Shown: positions 35,601 to 45,300 of the stretch, one piece after another | Layout of the letters: every line of letters starts with the position of its first letter | How positions within the stretch are numbered: position 1 is the first letter of the stretch | Assembly: GCA_934202005.1 (NCBI GenBank) | Contig: CAKPXP010000004.1 | Coordinates: 62,001-126,000, forward strand | Source of the DNA: an uncultured Selenomonas sp. | Lineage (GTDB): Bacteria > Bacillota > Negativicutes > Selenomonadales > Selenomonadaceae | Direction: 5' to 3' | Length of the DNA: 64,000 nt | Position numbers and translations under genes: made by a program | Notes under the pieces: generated by a model | Told to the model about the DNA's origin: nothing | Seen by the model: only the letters and a program-made list of their open reading frames with translations | Databases searched by the model: none

Positions 35601-36225
35601 CGTGCCGTCCGGCGCGCCGTGTCGGAGGAAGGGCTATGTGACCTTTGGCGTCTTCAACCGCTATGGGAAGATCAATGACTTCATCCTGCAGCTTTGGCGG
35701 CAGATCATGGAGGCGGTGCCGGAGAGCCGCCTGCTCTTGCGCAACGAGAATGTGCGCGATCCGGAGTGCGTGCTCTATATGCAGGAGCAGCTTGGAGCTG
35801 CCGGACTCGATCTTGACCGCGTGGATATGGAGGATACGGACGACCATTATATGGAGCGCTATCTCGATGTGGATATTGCCCTTGATACGTTCCCTTATGT
35901 GGGCGGCGGCACGACATGTGACGCGCTTTACATGGGGGTGCCGGTCGTCACGATGTATGGACGGCGGTATGGCACGCGTCTCGCGTACTCCATCCTTGCC
36001 AATGTCGGGCTCGGTGAGCTCGCGGTTCCGCGCGAGCGTCCGCAGGACTATGTAGCGCGGGCTGTCGCTTTGACGAAGGATGAGGAACTGCTCGATGTAC
36101 TGCACCGGAATCTGCGCACAATGCTGCTGCGTTCCCCGGTCATGGATACGCCGCGCTATGTGGCAGAACTCGAGCAGGTGTATCAGGAAGCCTGGCAGGC
36201 GGCAGTCGGGGAGGAGAAGGAATGA
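32680..36225 (+). CDS. Giant glycosyltransferase with two tandem GT41-like domains
   Basis: The start is ATG 32680, overlapping the previous TGA; the frame is open earlier but only inside that gene. The 1181-residue product has TPR-like helices (about 1-200) and GT41 domain 1 (about 208-565: LRIGLISPDFRRHVMAFFSY, LVDLAGHTGHN, LAYRPAPVQISGIGYFATTG, FGSLNNFSKVTD, LDTYPYPGGGTTCDALYMGV). A helical linker (about 570-805) precedes GT41 domain 2 (about 813-1181: LRIGYLSPDFRQQVMFYFSY, LVELAGHCAG, FGVFNRYGKIND, LDTFPYVGGGTTCDALYMGV). Both retain the active-site-type Lys and donor-loop motifs. This suggests internal duplication and possibly two sequential transfers to protein or glycan. Confidence 0.88.
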   Translation: MNYREKRALFIALEDAMQQGDPAGTLHAADTLYAAGPTERRCWEAVLAAYIDGGEKERALTAAAAYAEQFAQQGWGAFDGVAHFLIGRTMYLAGDAKDAEAHFQAALADEDFTGWYRGATYSIYATLCRELGRAAEAAALYRQSIAYKDLAHGQTDEYSNLLFNLHYLAKPAPYMFEAAKGYGALFQGMKPYTYQPHAIRSRYRKRGGRLRIGLISPDFRRHVMAFFSYALFHDYDARLYEIYAYTNCVEDGVSAELRNCATAWRNLRGLSPVQAAQVVHEDALDVLVDLAGHTGHNLLPVLAYRPAPVQISGIGYFATTGLPAIDYFLSDPYIDPIESGGQGNDRYFTERLLRLPHSHCCYMWHDAPPAPAPAPFQKNGYVTFGSLNNFSKVTDEMLGLWAEILRQVPGSRLYLKAKIFHLSYGRELAVARLTAAGIDAARVRLEGFTPQYLSAYADIDIALDTYPYPGGGTTCDALYMGVPVVVLVGERHGARFGYSILANAGLDELCAKEPEDYVRIAVSLAGDAARLRRYHQQLRYRLLASPVMDGPGYMAEMELAWNAAWLRFAESDLSARARQKAVDEDVRERQKAFRKELWPEMMRLAGRVIARTWLERDQDTPAETLAAAFYDAALARYAKGPVDASAKGKAAWWIREAIGRNRDQPVRLARLTRMLGDVEMIRNGYVRAEQVIRDCLTAIEACRKRQLLGELPGDLEANAWAVLGSAAGSLGQNERSSEGYLHSSELYQDPVQRIAMYDSYLLSEHFNAGGDAAGVERFNAAHLAYNGLFDHVRPLPAVSARALRARRAARPGKRLRIGYLSPDFRQQVMFYFSYQMIAGHGKACEVYAYYLGKTHDGFTAQIAEAADHFVDLYDIREDHAAVAQRIRSDEIDVLVELAGHCAGTGLPVLAYRPAPVQLSGLGYIHPTGLAAVDGFLTDAYSDPPAYEAEDWHGFHERPVRLTSQFCYTGRSDVPVPSGAPCRRKGYVTFGVFNRYGKINDFILQLWRQIMEAVPESRLLLRNENVRDPECVLYMQEQLGAAGLDLDRVDMEDTDDHYMERYLDVDIALDTFPYVGGGTTCDALYMGVPVVTMYGRRYGTRLAYSILANVGLGELAVPRERPQDYVARAVALTKDEELLDVLHRNLRTMLLRSPVMDTPRYVAELEQVYQEAWQAAVGEEKE

Positions 36226-37751
36226 ATTTCGACAAGACATGCAAGAAAATCGAGAAAATCAAAGATCTCTACGAACACGGCCAGTATGAGATGGCGCTGT
36301 CGCTGCTCAACGCGGCTGTGCGGCGAGGCATCTTTGAGGCCGATGAGCAGTGGGTCGCCGATGATTGCTATAGCCGTACGTATTACCAGATGGGAGAGGT
36401 GGATATCGCGCTTGACTACGCCTGGAAATCGCTCAATGAGCCGGAGGGGCAGAATTTCCGTACGCAGCAATGGCATTTCAGCGATTATCTCTTTATGCTG
36501 CACTACTCGCCGAGGACGACAGATGATCTCATGCGGGAGCGCCATTTCCTCTACGATCGGTTTGCGACGCCGGAGGCGATGTGCCACCATTCGCATGCGC
36601 GCCATGGGCACGACCGCATCCGCATCGGCTATCTGGCGAATTCCTTTCGGAGCAGCGTCATCACGCTCTTTTGCTGGCCAATGCTCGTCGGCTATGATCG
36701 CAGTCGTTTCGAGGTCTATTGCTATGCGCTTGAGGATGTCAAGGAGGAGGGCGGCACACTCGATGCCGTGCGCAGTCAGGTCAAGGTGCTGCGCTCCTAT
36801 AAATGGGGACAGATGAAGGCGGAGATCGTCCGCGATATCTACGAGGATGAGATCGATATCCTCGTGGATCTGAATGTCCATGCCTCGGGTGGCTGCACGG
36901 CGGCTGTCATGTGCCATCGTCCGGCGCCTGTGCAGGTGGCCGGCATCGGCTACATGGCGACATCGGGGACGCGGGCCGTCGATTATTTCCTCGGTGATCG
37001 GTACTGCGATCCGCCGGGAGCGGAACGGGATTTCAAGGAAACGCTGCTGCGCCTGACGTCCCATTTCTGCTATACGCCGCTCGAGCGGGCCAGGATGGTC
37101 AAGCGCTCGTATGCGCAGACAGACCATATCCGCTTCGCGGCGTTCAATAATGGTCTGAAAATCAACCCAGAGGTCGCGGCGGCCTGGGCGGAGATCATGC
37201 GCCGGGTGCCTGGCTCGACGCTGCTGCTCAAGGGATCGTCCGGCAAGAAATACATGACGCGGGAACGCTATCAGATGCTGCTCAGAGCCGGCATCCCCGC
37301 GGAGCGCATCATCCAGGAAAAGCCGTCGTATGATTATCTGCAGCGCTATATGGAGGTCGATATCCAGCTCGATACGTTCCCCTATGTCGGCGGCGCGACG
37401 ATGGCGGACTCGCTTTTCATGGGCGTACCGGTCATCACACGCTATGGGGAGCGTCACGGCACGCGGTTTGGGTACAGCATGCTCATGCAGGTCGGAGCCA
37501 GCGAGCTCGCATCGCCTGATACCAAGGGCTATATCGAGCGCGCTGTGGCGCTTGCGAGGGATCGGCAGCTCCTCGCGGCGCTGCACGCGCAGCTGCCGGA
37601 GCGCATGCGGCAGTCGCCGCTCATGGACTCCTGCGGCTATTTGCGCGAGCTGGAGGCTTGCTATGAAGAGATTTGGCAGCGCTGGCTGAGGGAGCCTGAG
37701 GAGGCCGATGAATTTCCGGCGTTTTCGAGAAAGGAAATCGCGAATCCGTAG
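36222..37751 (+). CDS. GT41-like (SPINDLY-type) glycosyltransferase
   Basis: The 509-residue protein overlaps the preceding gene by ATGA. Short TPR-like helices (about 1-120) precede a GT41 domain (about 129-485). That domain starts with IRIGYLANSFRSSVITLFC and contains CHRPAPVQVAGIGYMATSG, FAAFNNGLKINPEVAAAW with the active-site-type Lys, and LDTFPYVGGATMADSLFMGVP. Two positions differ from its paralogues: DLNVHASGG replaces DLAGHTG, and TMAD replaces TTCD in the donor loop. It may have a different sugar specificity. It ends 17 nt before a large palindromic element. Confidence 0.88.
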   Translation: MNFDKTCKKIEKIKDLYEHGQYEMALSLLNAAVRRGIFEADEQWVADDCYSRTYYQMGEVDIALDYAWKSLNEPEGQNFRTQQWHFSDYLFMLHYSPRTTDDLMRERHFLYDRFATPEAMCHHSHARHGHDRIRIGYLANSFRSSVITLFCWPMLVGYDRSRFEVYCYALEDVKEEGGTLDAVRSQVKVLRSYKWGQMKAEIVRDIYEDEIDILVDLNVHASGGCTAAVMCHRPAPVQVAGIGYMATSGTRAVDYFLGDRYCDPPGAERDFKETLLRLTSHFCYTPLERARMVKRSYAQTDHIRFAAFNNGLKINPEVAAAWAEIMRRVPGSTLLLKGSSGKKYMTRERYQMLLRAGIPAERIIQEKPSYDYLQRYMEVDIQLDTFPYVGGATMADSLFMGVPVITRYGERHGTRFGYSMLMQVGASELASPDTKGYIERAVALARDRQLLAALHAQLPERMRQSPLMDSCGYLRELEACYEEIWQRWLREPEEADEFPAFSRKEIANP

Positions 37752-37767
37752 AGAATAAGGTATAGTA

Positions 37768-37931
37768 TAGGAACCGCTGATTAAATGAGGTGCCCTGAAT
37801 TTGCGTAGATGCGCTGTATCTCTCTAGGAAACAAACCGGAGGCGTAGCAGAGCTACGCTGAGGATTTGTTGACGACGAGAGGACAGTGCAGATACGCAAA
37901 GGCAGGGTGCTGAATTAATCAGTGGTTCCTA
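37768..37931 (+). repeat. Giant palindromic element, copy 1
   Basis: The 164-bp element starts TAGGAACCGCTGATTAA and ends TTAATCAGTGGTTCCTA. The two halves are imperfect inverted repeats of about 80 bp over their whole length, folding at the apex GGCGTAGC-AGA-GCTACGCT. It is bordered by TA on each side. The same element occurs inverted at 52529-52710. It carries no gene and looks like a foldback MITE or large REP-type sequence. Confidence 0.85.
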
Positions 37932-37961
37932 TAAGGTTTATGAAACAGGGAGGCAATGGTA

Positions 37962-38921
37962 ATGAGTAAAGCTAGCCGTAGGATGATGAAACAGCGTAAC
38001 CGCCAGGCGTCTGCAAAGGCGGAAGAGGTGCAGAAAAACGCGCAGCAACTGACAGAGATGGAGGCAAAGGATCTGCAGCATCTCTTTGAGACGGAGCAGT
38101 ATGCAGACTACATCAATCGCTTAGCGGAGATCGTGCAGGAGGGGCATTATGATGAGGATGCTCTGTATCATGGCGCGTACAGCTATTTCATGTTGGGGGA
38201 TTATCTGCGCGCGGCGAATATGGTCAACGATGTCCTTACGGTATCGCCCATGCATCTCGAGGCGCGGATCCTGCTCGCACGCATTTGTTTGCTCGATGAT
38301 CGGACGGATGATGGCCTGGCCATTTTCGACTTCATTCTCGAGCATTTCAAGGAGCAGCTGACAGAGGAGCAGACGGATGATCTGAAGGATGTTCTCGACT
38401 ACTATGCGAATACGGAGGCGGAGAACATCCGGAAGAATTTCCCGTATGTGGTGCGTTTCCTCCAGGCGTCCGGCCTGATGCAGGAATCCGCCGTCGCGGA
38501 AGCGCAGGACGCGCCGCAAGAGGAGACGGCAGCCATCGAGTGCGCGCCTGCGCATGAGGCGGCAGAGGCGGCGGAGCCAGAGGAAATTTCTCCGGAACCG
38601 GCCGCGGCTGTTGCGGAGGAGTCGGCAGCGCCGGATGCCGCGGCGGAGATCGCCCAGGTCATGGCACAGCAGATTTCCCTGGCAGACAAGGTGCACCTGC
38701 TCAACGCCTTCGCGGCAGCGCACTTCATGGCAGGGGCGGCGGAGTATGCCGCTGCCCGGGAGGAACTCGAGCAGGCATTGCAGCTCGATACCGCCTCGGC
38801 TGAGACATTGCGCAACCTCGCGGTTTTGGCAAAATGCCAGGGGGAGGCAGAGAAGGCCTGGGCATTTGCCGCGAAGCTGCCGACGAGCGACTTCCTGCTG
38901 ATGGCGTTCCTTGGGAAATGA
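37962..38921 (+). CDS. TPR-containing protein of unknown function
   Basis: ATG 37962 is chosen because GGGAGG is 8 nt upstream; an ATG 6 nt earlier is too close. The 319-residue product has a basic N-terminal helix (KASRRMMKQRNRQASAKAEE). TPR-like helices follow at about 30-140 (DALYHGAYSYFMLGDYLRAANMVNDVL, HLEARILLARICLL). An acidic Ala/Glu/Pro linker covers about 165-235 and a last TPR pair about 235-319. No catalytic motif is seen. In this array it may be a scaffold for the glycosyltransferases. The following gene starts immediately after its stop. Confidence 0.75.
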   Translation: MSKASRRMMKQRNRQASAKAEEVQKNAQQLTEMEAKDLQHLFETEQYADYINRLAEIVQEGHYDEDALYHGAYSYFMLGDYLRAANMVNDVLTVSPMHLEARILLARICLLDDRTDDGLAIFDFILEHFKEQLTEEQTDDLKDVLDYYANTEAENIRKNFPYVVRFLQASGLMQESAVAEAQDAPQEETAAIECAPAHEAAEAAEPEEISPEPAAAVAEESAAPDAAAEIAQVMAQQISLADKVHLLNAFAAAHFMAGAAEYAAAREELEQALQLDTASAETLRNLAVLAKCQGEAEKAWAFAAKLPTSDFLLMAFLGK

Positions 38922-38922
38922 A

Positions 38923-40851
38923 ATGAGCAGAGGAGAAGCCAGCGTCGCGATCGTCGTGCCGACGTACAAGCAGGCGCTCACGAGCGATGAGCGATGCGCG
39001 CTCGAACAGCTGCAGAGGGTGCTCGGGCGGTATCCACGTTTCTTCGTGGCGCCGGAGTCTCTGCAGCCGCGATACGGCAGACTCAGTCAGGGATTCGGCG
39101 TCGTGCATTTCCCTGACGGATACTTCCGGAACACCGCGGCGTATAGCCGGTTGCTGCTCAGCGAGGCGTTCTACGCGGCGTTCGCGCGCTATGAGTACAT
39201 CCTCATCTATCAGCTCGACGCGTTCGTGTTTGCCGACCGCCTGCCGGAGTTTTGCGCGAAAGGGTATGACTATATCGGTGCACCGATCCGATACAGCGCC
39301 TCTCTATGGCATTTCGCCGGCGCGCGCGTGGGCAATGGCGGCCTTTCCCTGCGGCGCGTGGCGAGCTGCCAGAGACTCGCGCGCGCTTTTGCGCAGGGCT
39401 CCATGCCGCAGCCGCTCTGGGAAGTCCTGGCGGAGAATGAGGACACTTGCTTTGGCTGGGCTGCCGGCCAGACGGAGCTTGAGTTCCATGTGCCATCCGT
39501 GAAAGAGGCTCTGGACTTTGCGGTTCAGGAGAATGTGCAGCATGTATATCAGCGCATCGCATCGGGCTGGCGGCCGTTCGGCTGTCATGGCTGGGACCGC
39601 TTTTCGGATGCCATGTGGCGTCCGCTCGTAGCGTCCGCGCTCGGCCATCCTGTCAGGAGCCCTCTGCTGCAAAGGAGGATTCTGGCGATCAATGCCTCCG
39701 AGCGCAACCTGAGGGACTGGCGGCGGGCTCATGCCTATCTCCCCGTCACCTACCTGTACGGCCTCGTGCGCGCCGGACGACTCTCCGCGGCGGCGGCCTG
39801 CATGCGGCGGCATATCCTGCGGTGCGGCTTCGCCCCTCTGGAGTACAGCTTCCTGCGAAGGGATCTGGCCGATCTCTATCGCCTGGCGGCCTGCTGGCCG
39901 AGGGGGATGGAGGGGCGGGAGGCGCTGATTACAGCCATTTTGACAGCGTTGCGTCAGCTCCTCTATACAACGAATATCAAGACGATCAGGGAAAGAGACA
40001 TGCAGCAGTTCCTGGAACTGGCAGAGCGGGAGCAGGCGGGGGATCCGGCGCTTTGGCAGCTGCGACAGGTCTATTGCCAGCTGCGGGAGCGGCGCGGCTC
40101 CCTGATGATCCCCGTCGAGCCTTCGCTGCAGGCAGATGCGGCGGTGAGCCGCCACGTGCGCATCTATGTGGTCATGCATCGAATCGTGCCGGCGCCTGTC
40201 GATCCCGTCTATGTGCCCATCCTCGTCGGGCCGAAGGCGTGCGTGGCGCCGCCGACGCTCCTGACCGATCGGCGCGGCGACAACATCGCGCGCAGGAATC
40301 CCTTTTACTGTGAGCTCACGGCGCTTTATTGGGCGTGGAAGAACGATGATCTGCCGGACTATGTAGGGATGTGCCACTATCGGCGCTATCTCTATTTGCC
40401 CGGCACGGAGGGCTTTCGCGGCGTACTTACGGGTGAGCATATCCTTTCATTGATGCAGGACTGCGATATCTTGCTGCCGGAGGCCGTGCCGCTCTCGACT
40501 AATCTGGCGACGCAGTTCTGTGAACACCATGGGAAGCATCCCCTGCTTGCGCTCGAAAACGTCATGCGGCAGTATGCGCCGGAGAGTCTTGATGCGTTCT
40601 ATTGTGTCATGGCGGGGGAAAGAGCCTATTTTTACAATATCTTCGTCATGCGGCGGGAGGCCTTTGCGGCGTATATGGCATGGCTGTTCCCGCTGCTCTT
40701 CGCCACGGAGCGGGAGATGGGAGGCTTTACCGCGGATGGGCGCGACCGCTATCAGCAGCGGCTCGGCGGCTTTTTGGCGGAGCGGCTGCTCAATGTCTAC
40801 GTAGTGTCTCGTCATATGAGGATTCGTGAGGCAGCGCTGCTCGACGTATGA
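38923..40851 (+). CDS. DUF5672-DUF4422 two-domain glycosyltransferase
   Basis: The start ATG 38923 lies 1 nt after the preceding stop; an in-frame TTG at 38911 is an alternative. In the 642-residue product, residues about 5-215 match DUF5672 (VAIVVPTYKQALTSDE, YEYILIYQLDAFVF, YDYIGAPI, VGNGGLSLRRV, NEDTCFG). Residues about 411-640 match DUF4422 (RIYVVMHRI, RRGDNIARRNPFYCELTALY, DYVGMCHYRRYL, YFYNIFVMRREAFAAYMAWLFPLL). Both are glycosyltransferase-type families of surface polysaccharide loci. The fusion of the two in one chain with a helical middle is unusual. No promoter is visible upstream except after the palindromic element. Confidence 0.85.
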   Translation: MSRGEASVAIVVPTYKQALTSDERCALEQLQRVLGRYPRFFVAPESLQPRYGRLSQGFGVVHFPDGYFRNTAAYSRLLLSEAFYAAFARYEYILIYQLDAFVFADRLPEFCAKGYDYIGAPIRYSASLWHFAGARVGNGGLSLRRVASCQRLARAFAQGSMPQPLWEVLAENEDTCFGWAAGQTELEFHVPSVKEALDFAVQENVQHVYQRIASGWRPFGCHGWDRFSDAMWRPLVASALGHPVRSPLLQRRILAINASERNLRDWRRAHAYLPVTYLYGLVRAGRLSAAAACMRRHILRCGFAPLEYSFLRRDLADLYRLAACWPRGMEGREALITAILTALRQLLYTTNIKTIRERDMQQFLELAEREQAGDPALWQLRQVYCQLRERRGSLMIPVEPSLQADAAVSRHVRIYVVMHRIVPAPVDPVYVPILVGPKACVAPPTLLTDRRGDNIARRNPFYCELTALYWAWKNDDLPDYVGMCHYRRYLYLPGTEGFRGVLTGEHILSLMQDCDILLPEAVPLSTNLATQFCEHHGKHPLLALENVMRQYAPESLDAFYCVMAGERAYFYNIFVMRREAFAAYMAWLFPLLFATEREMGGFTADGRDRYQQRLGGFLAERLLNVYVVSRHMRIREAALLDV

Positions 40852-40872
40852 CGGTGTTTTGGAGGAGATATC

Positions 40873-42134
40873 GTGGAGGTCTACGACGATACGGAGGTTT
40901 TCATCGTCTGTCCAGCCTATGAAAAGTCGGGCGGGCCGTTTGCCCTGCATCAGCTGGCGCACGAACTGCGGAAAAGAAAAATAGATGCGATGATGGCATA
41001 TACGGAAGCTGCAAGGGATGAAAATCCTGTGGCGAGCCTTACCGGAAATATCACATTCCTTTTGTAACAAATGAGGTCGTCCGAGGCGAGCACAATATCT
41101 TGATTTGCCCGGAAACGATGGTCGGTTCATTTCCCCGCCACATGCGTCATATTTTCTGGTGGCTCAGCGTCGATAATTGGGCGAAAACAATCCGGCAGCA
41201 ACTCGATCGCGCTCTGTACACATCATTTGCCCAGCCGCTTCCGGGTTTCATCTCGCCAACGGGAGAGGCGGGCACTCATTGGGCACAGTCAGAATATGCC
41301 GAACGGTTTCTGCGCATGAATCATGTGCCGGAGCAGAAGATCCATCATGTGTCGGATTATCTAGATCCCATCTTTTTGTCGCGCCATGCCGATGATGCCT
41401 TTGACGTCAATGGACGCAGGGATATTGTGGCCTATAATCCGGCCAAGGGCGCGGCGTTCACGCGAAAATTGCAGCAGGCCGCACCGGATATCCATTGGGT
41501 GAGGATTGAACACATGACGGAGCGCGAGGTCGAAGACTGTCTGTCGCAGGCGAAGGTCTATATTGATTTCGGAGGACATCCAGGCAAGGATCGCATCCCG
41601 CGTGAGGCCGCGATCTGCGGCTGCTGCGTGGTCACCGGGCGGCGAGGGGCGGCGGGCAATGATGTTGATGTGCCCATCAATCAGAGTTATAAATTCGCTG
41701 ATTGCGAGGAAAATATTCCTTCCATCATCGACTGCGTCCGCGCATTGCTCGCAGAGTACCCACAGCGACTTGCTGATTTTGCCGCCTATCGCGCCCTGAT
41801 CCGCAGGGAAAAAGCACGTTTTGAGCGCGAGGTCGAGGCAGCGCTGCCATTCCATGGCGCAGCACCGCAGACGAAGCGCCTCGCACTGCTCACGCGGACG
41901 ACGATGGCGTCAGCAGCGCTGCCGCAGGAGACAGCATGGGAAACGCGCGAAGATGTCCGGGTGTCAGCCGTCGTCGACGATGCGGCGGCGGGCGGTTATG
42001 TGCAGGCCTTTCAGAGAGACCTTCCCGTCATCAGCAGCGAGGATGCCGTGTTCCTCTATCAGGAGGGAAGGCTGGAAGGCTTCCTGAGGCAGGATGCAGA
42101 AGATAACGGGATGCTCCATATCTATACGTCATAA
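40873..42134 (+). pseudogene. Frameshifted glycosyltransferase-like gene
   Basis: GTG 40873 follows GGAGGAG and opens FIVCPAYEKSGGPFALHQLA, a GT4-like N-terminus that stops at TAA 41065. The protein continues in another frame from about 41022: EPYRKYHIPFVTNEVV, then ILICPETMVG, LSVDNWAK, THWAQSEYAERFLR, VYIDFGGHPGKDRIPREAA and RRGAAGNDVD, ending at 42134. The switch lies between about 41022 and 41037. Losing one G from an original GCGGAGCC would explain it. It is either a true null mutation or a sequencing error. The C-terminal portion has a GT-B-like order (binding loop GGHPGKDRIPREA). The neighbours are all intact glycosyltransferases. Confidence 0.8.
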
Positions 42135-42193
42135 CGCGTTGCGGAATGCAGAACGGCTTTTCCTACGGGCGGCAGGTATCAATATATTCGTTG

Positions 42194-42306
42194 CGCAAAT
42201 CCCCAGGAACGCAAGCCGCAGGCGCAGCGCGTTTGGTTGGAAATACTTTCAGGGCGGGCACACAATACCTACGGCCCGGACGTTTGTGCGTTGCGTTGGT
42301 GAGGAT
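42194..42306 (+). repeat. Dispersed intergenic repeat, copy B
   Basis: It is homologous over about 110 bp to 6304-6420, sharing AAATCCCCAGGAACGCAAGC, a CGCAGCGCG block, CACAATA and GGACGTTTGTGCG. It fills the gap between the frameshifted gene and the next glycosyltransferase. No gene is convincing in the gap. Confidence 0.75.
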
Positions 42307-42317
42307 CGGAGAATCGT

Positions 42318-45300
42318 ATGGATCATATTACGAGCTACAATCAGATGGTGCAGATGATGAAACTGCGCCGATGGCCGGAGGCTGTCCAGCTGGCTGATGA
42401 GGTGTGGAAGGATGGCATCTCGCGGCGCGATGTATATGAGGGCGTGCTGTCGGTATATATCGAGAGCGGAGCGACAAAGCGCGTGAAACGTGCCGCGCAA
42501 GAGTATGCGAGGCATTTCTCCAAGGGCGGCTATGTTGGCGATTGGGGCGCTCCGGACGGTGTGGCCTGGTTTTTCCTGGGGCGCGCGGCCTATACGACAG
42601 GGGATTGGCAGAAGGCGAAGGAGTATTTTGCGGCTGCGGGCAAGGACGCGTCCATGCCTGCGTGGTATAAGGGCGCAGTATACAGTAGCGATGCACTCTT
42701 GCATAGCCAGTTAGGTGCAGAGGAAGCGTCTGCCCGCCTCTACCTGGAGGCATGCCGTTACAAGGATCTGGCGCATGGACTTGCCTCTACGTATAGCAAC
42801 TATCTTTTCCAATTGAATTACACATTTGATTCACCTGAGCACATGCTTGAGGCGGCGAAAGGATATGATGCGCTTTTTTCCGGCAGCAATCCGTATCAGT
42901 TCTCTGTGACTGCGCTGAGACGTCGCTATGCAGAGCGGCGGAAGATACGCATCGGCTACATCTCGCCAGACTTGCGTTCTCATGTTGTCGCATCCTTTAG
43001 TTATGCTTTTTTGTGCTGCTATGACAAGAAGCGGTTCGAGGTCTATTGCTATACAGACTGTATCGAGGATGATGTCAGTCATACGTTTGCAAATCATGTG
43101 GATCAATGGCGTAACGTACGCGGCCTCAGCGACCCGCAGATTGCCGAGGTGGTTTATAAAGACGAGCTGGATATTTTGGTAGATCTCGCCGGACACACAG
43201 CTTGGAATTTTCTGCCGGTGCTGGCGTTTCGGCCGGCGCCTGTTCAGGTGTCCGGCATCGGTTATTTCGCTACGACGGGTTTGTCTACCGTCGACTATTT
43301 CCTGGCCGACCACTATACCGATCCGGAGGCGTCAGATAATCGCTGGTTCGTGGAACGCCTTTTGAAACTGCCGCAGAGTCATTTCTGCTATCACTGGCAT
43401 GGTAGTCCCTCGGATCAGCCTGCCGATGCGCCTTGCCTGCGGCGCGGCTATGTCACCTTTGGTAGTTTGAACAACTTCGCCAAGGTCAATGACCAGGTGC
43501 TGGCTGTCTGGGCCGAAATCCTGCGACGCGTACCGCAGAGTCGGCTCTATCTGAAGGCAACGCTTTTTGCGCATCCCTATGGCCGCCGGATAACGGAAAA
43601 GCGCATGATCGCACAGGGCATCGATCCTCGGCGCGTTATCTTTGCAGCACATGAAAAGGCATATCTGCACGCCTATCATGATATCGATATTGCGCTGGAT
43701 CCATTTCCCTATCCGGGCGGTGGGACGACATGTGATGCACTTTACATGGGTGTGCCGGTCGTGACGCTTGTCGGGAAGCGGCATGGGGCGCGGTTCGGCT
43801 ACAGTCTGCTGATGAATCTCGGCCTTGCTGAGCTATGCGCGTCTACACAAGAGGCATACATCGAGATCGCTGTTGCATTGGCAAACGATACGGAACGGCT
43901 GCATGCCTATCATCAGAATCTGCGGCCGATGATGCAAAGATCACCGATGATGCAGCCGGAAACCTATATGTCAGCGCTCGAACGCGCCTATACGGACATC
44001 TGGCAGAACTATCTGGCCACAAAGATGCCGAGGGAAGAATTGCTCACAGGGAAAGGCAGTGACAAATTGACTAGCATCGTCATCCTGAGCTACAACACGA
44101 AGGACTATCTGCGGCATTGCATCGCCAGCATCCGTCGCTATACGGCTCCTGGCAGCTATGAAATGATCATCATCGACAATGCCTCGACGGATGGATCGGC
44201 AGAGTGGCTGCGCGAGGAGCAGGCGCGCAGCATGGATCTGCGGGTGGTTTTCAATCAGGAGAACGTCGGTTTCCCGGAGGGATGCAATCAGGGCATGGCG
44301 GCAGCGAAGGGGACGGAGATCCTGTTGCTGAACAGCGATACCATTGTGACGCCGCGCTATCTCGAGCAGATGCGCACAGCGCTTTATGCGGATGAGCGCA
44401 ATGGCGCGGTGAGCTGCGCGGCGAATTGTATCTCGAATTTCCAGCAGGTCGAGACGGATGGCTATACGGATTTGGCCGGGCTCGAGCGGTTCGCGGAGAG
44501 GTACAATCATACGGATCCGTCCCGGTGGGAGCGGCGCACGATGCTGGTCGGCTTCTGCTTACTGCTGCGTCGTTCGACGTATGAGCAGCTGGGCGGCTTT
44601 GACGAGGCGTTTTCCCCGGGGAACTTCGAGGATGCGGATTACTCCATGCGCATCCTGCAAGCAGGCTGCCATCTGATCTATGCGGGAGATACCTTCATTC
44701 ATCATTTCGGCAGCGCTTCCTTTGCGAAACGCAATAAAGAAAAAACAATAAAGGAAACGTATAAATACGAGTCACTACTGATGCGCAATCGCCGGAAATT
44801 CCTGGCGAAATGGGACGTGCCTTGGTATTTCCGCCGGATGAGTGAGCAGGATTTCCGACGGATGCAGGCCGCGAAGCATCCGGATGGTCATTGGCAGCTC
44901 GATGAAAATAAGATCTGTTTCATCGCGTGCGTGAATGATGCCGCGCAGTATGACGAGGCACTCGCCTCGTGGAAGCGGCTCCGGGTGCCGCCGGGCATGA
45001 CGGTCGAGTCGCTCGTCGTGAGCGAGGCGGCCTCGATGACGGAGGGGTATCAGCAGGCGATGGAGGGCTCTGACGCGAAGTATAAAATTTATCTGCATCA
45101 GGATGTCTGGATCACGGACGCGGATTTCCTCGTCACGCTGGTCCGGGAGTTCCGGCAGTACCCGGAGTATGGCCTCGCGGGTGTCGTAGGCGTGCGCCGG
45201 ATGCCGGGGAATGGCATCTGGTGGGAGGGGGAGAAGCTCGGGAGCATCCGCGACCAGCTCACGGGCGAGCTCCGGGACTATCGATACCAGGTCGATCCCG

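Noticed and set aside
37621..37899. 92-codon minus-strand frame across the palindromic element
   Set aside because: It consists mainly of translated repeat sequence and antisense of the GT41-like gene.
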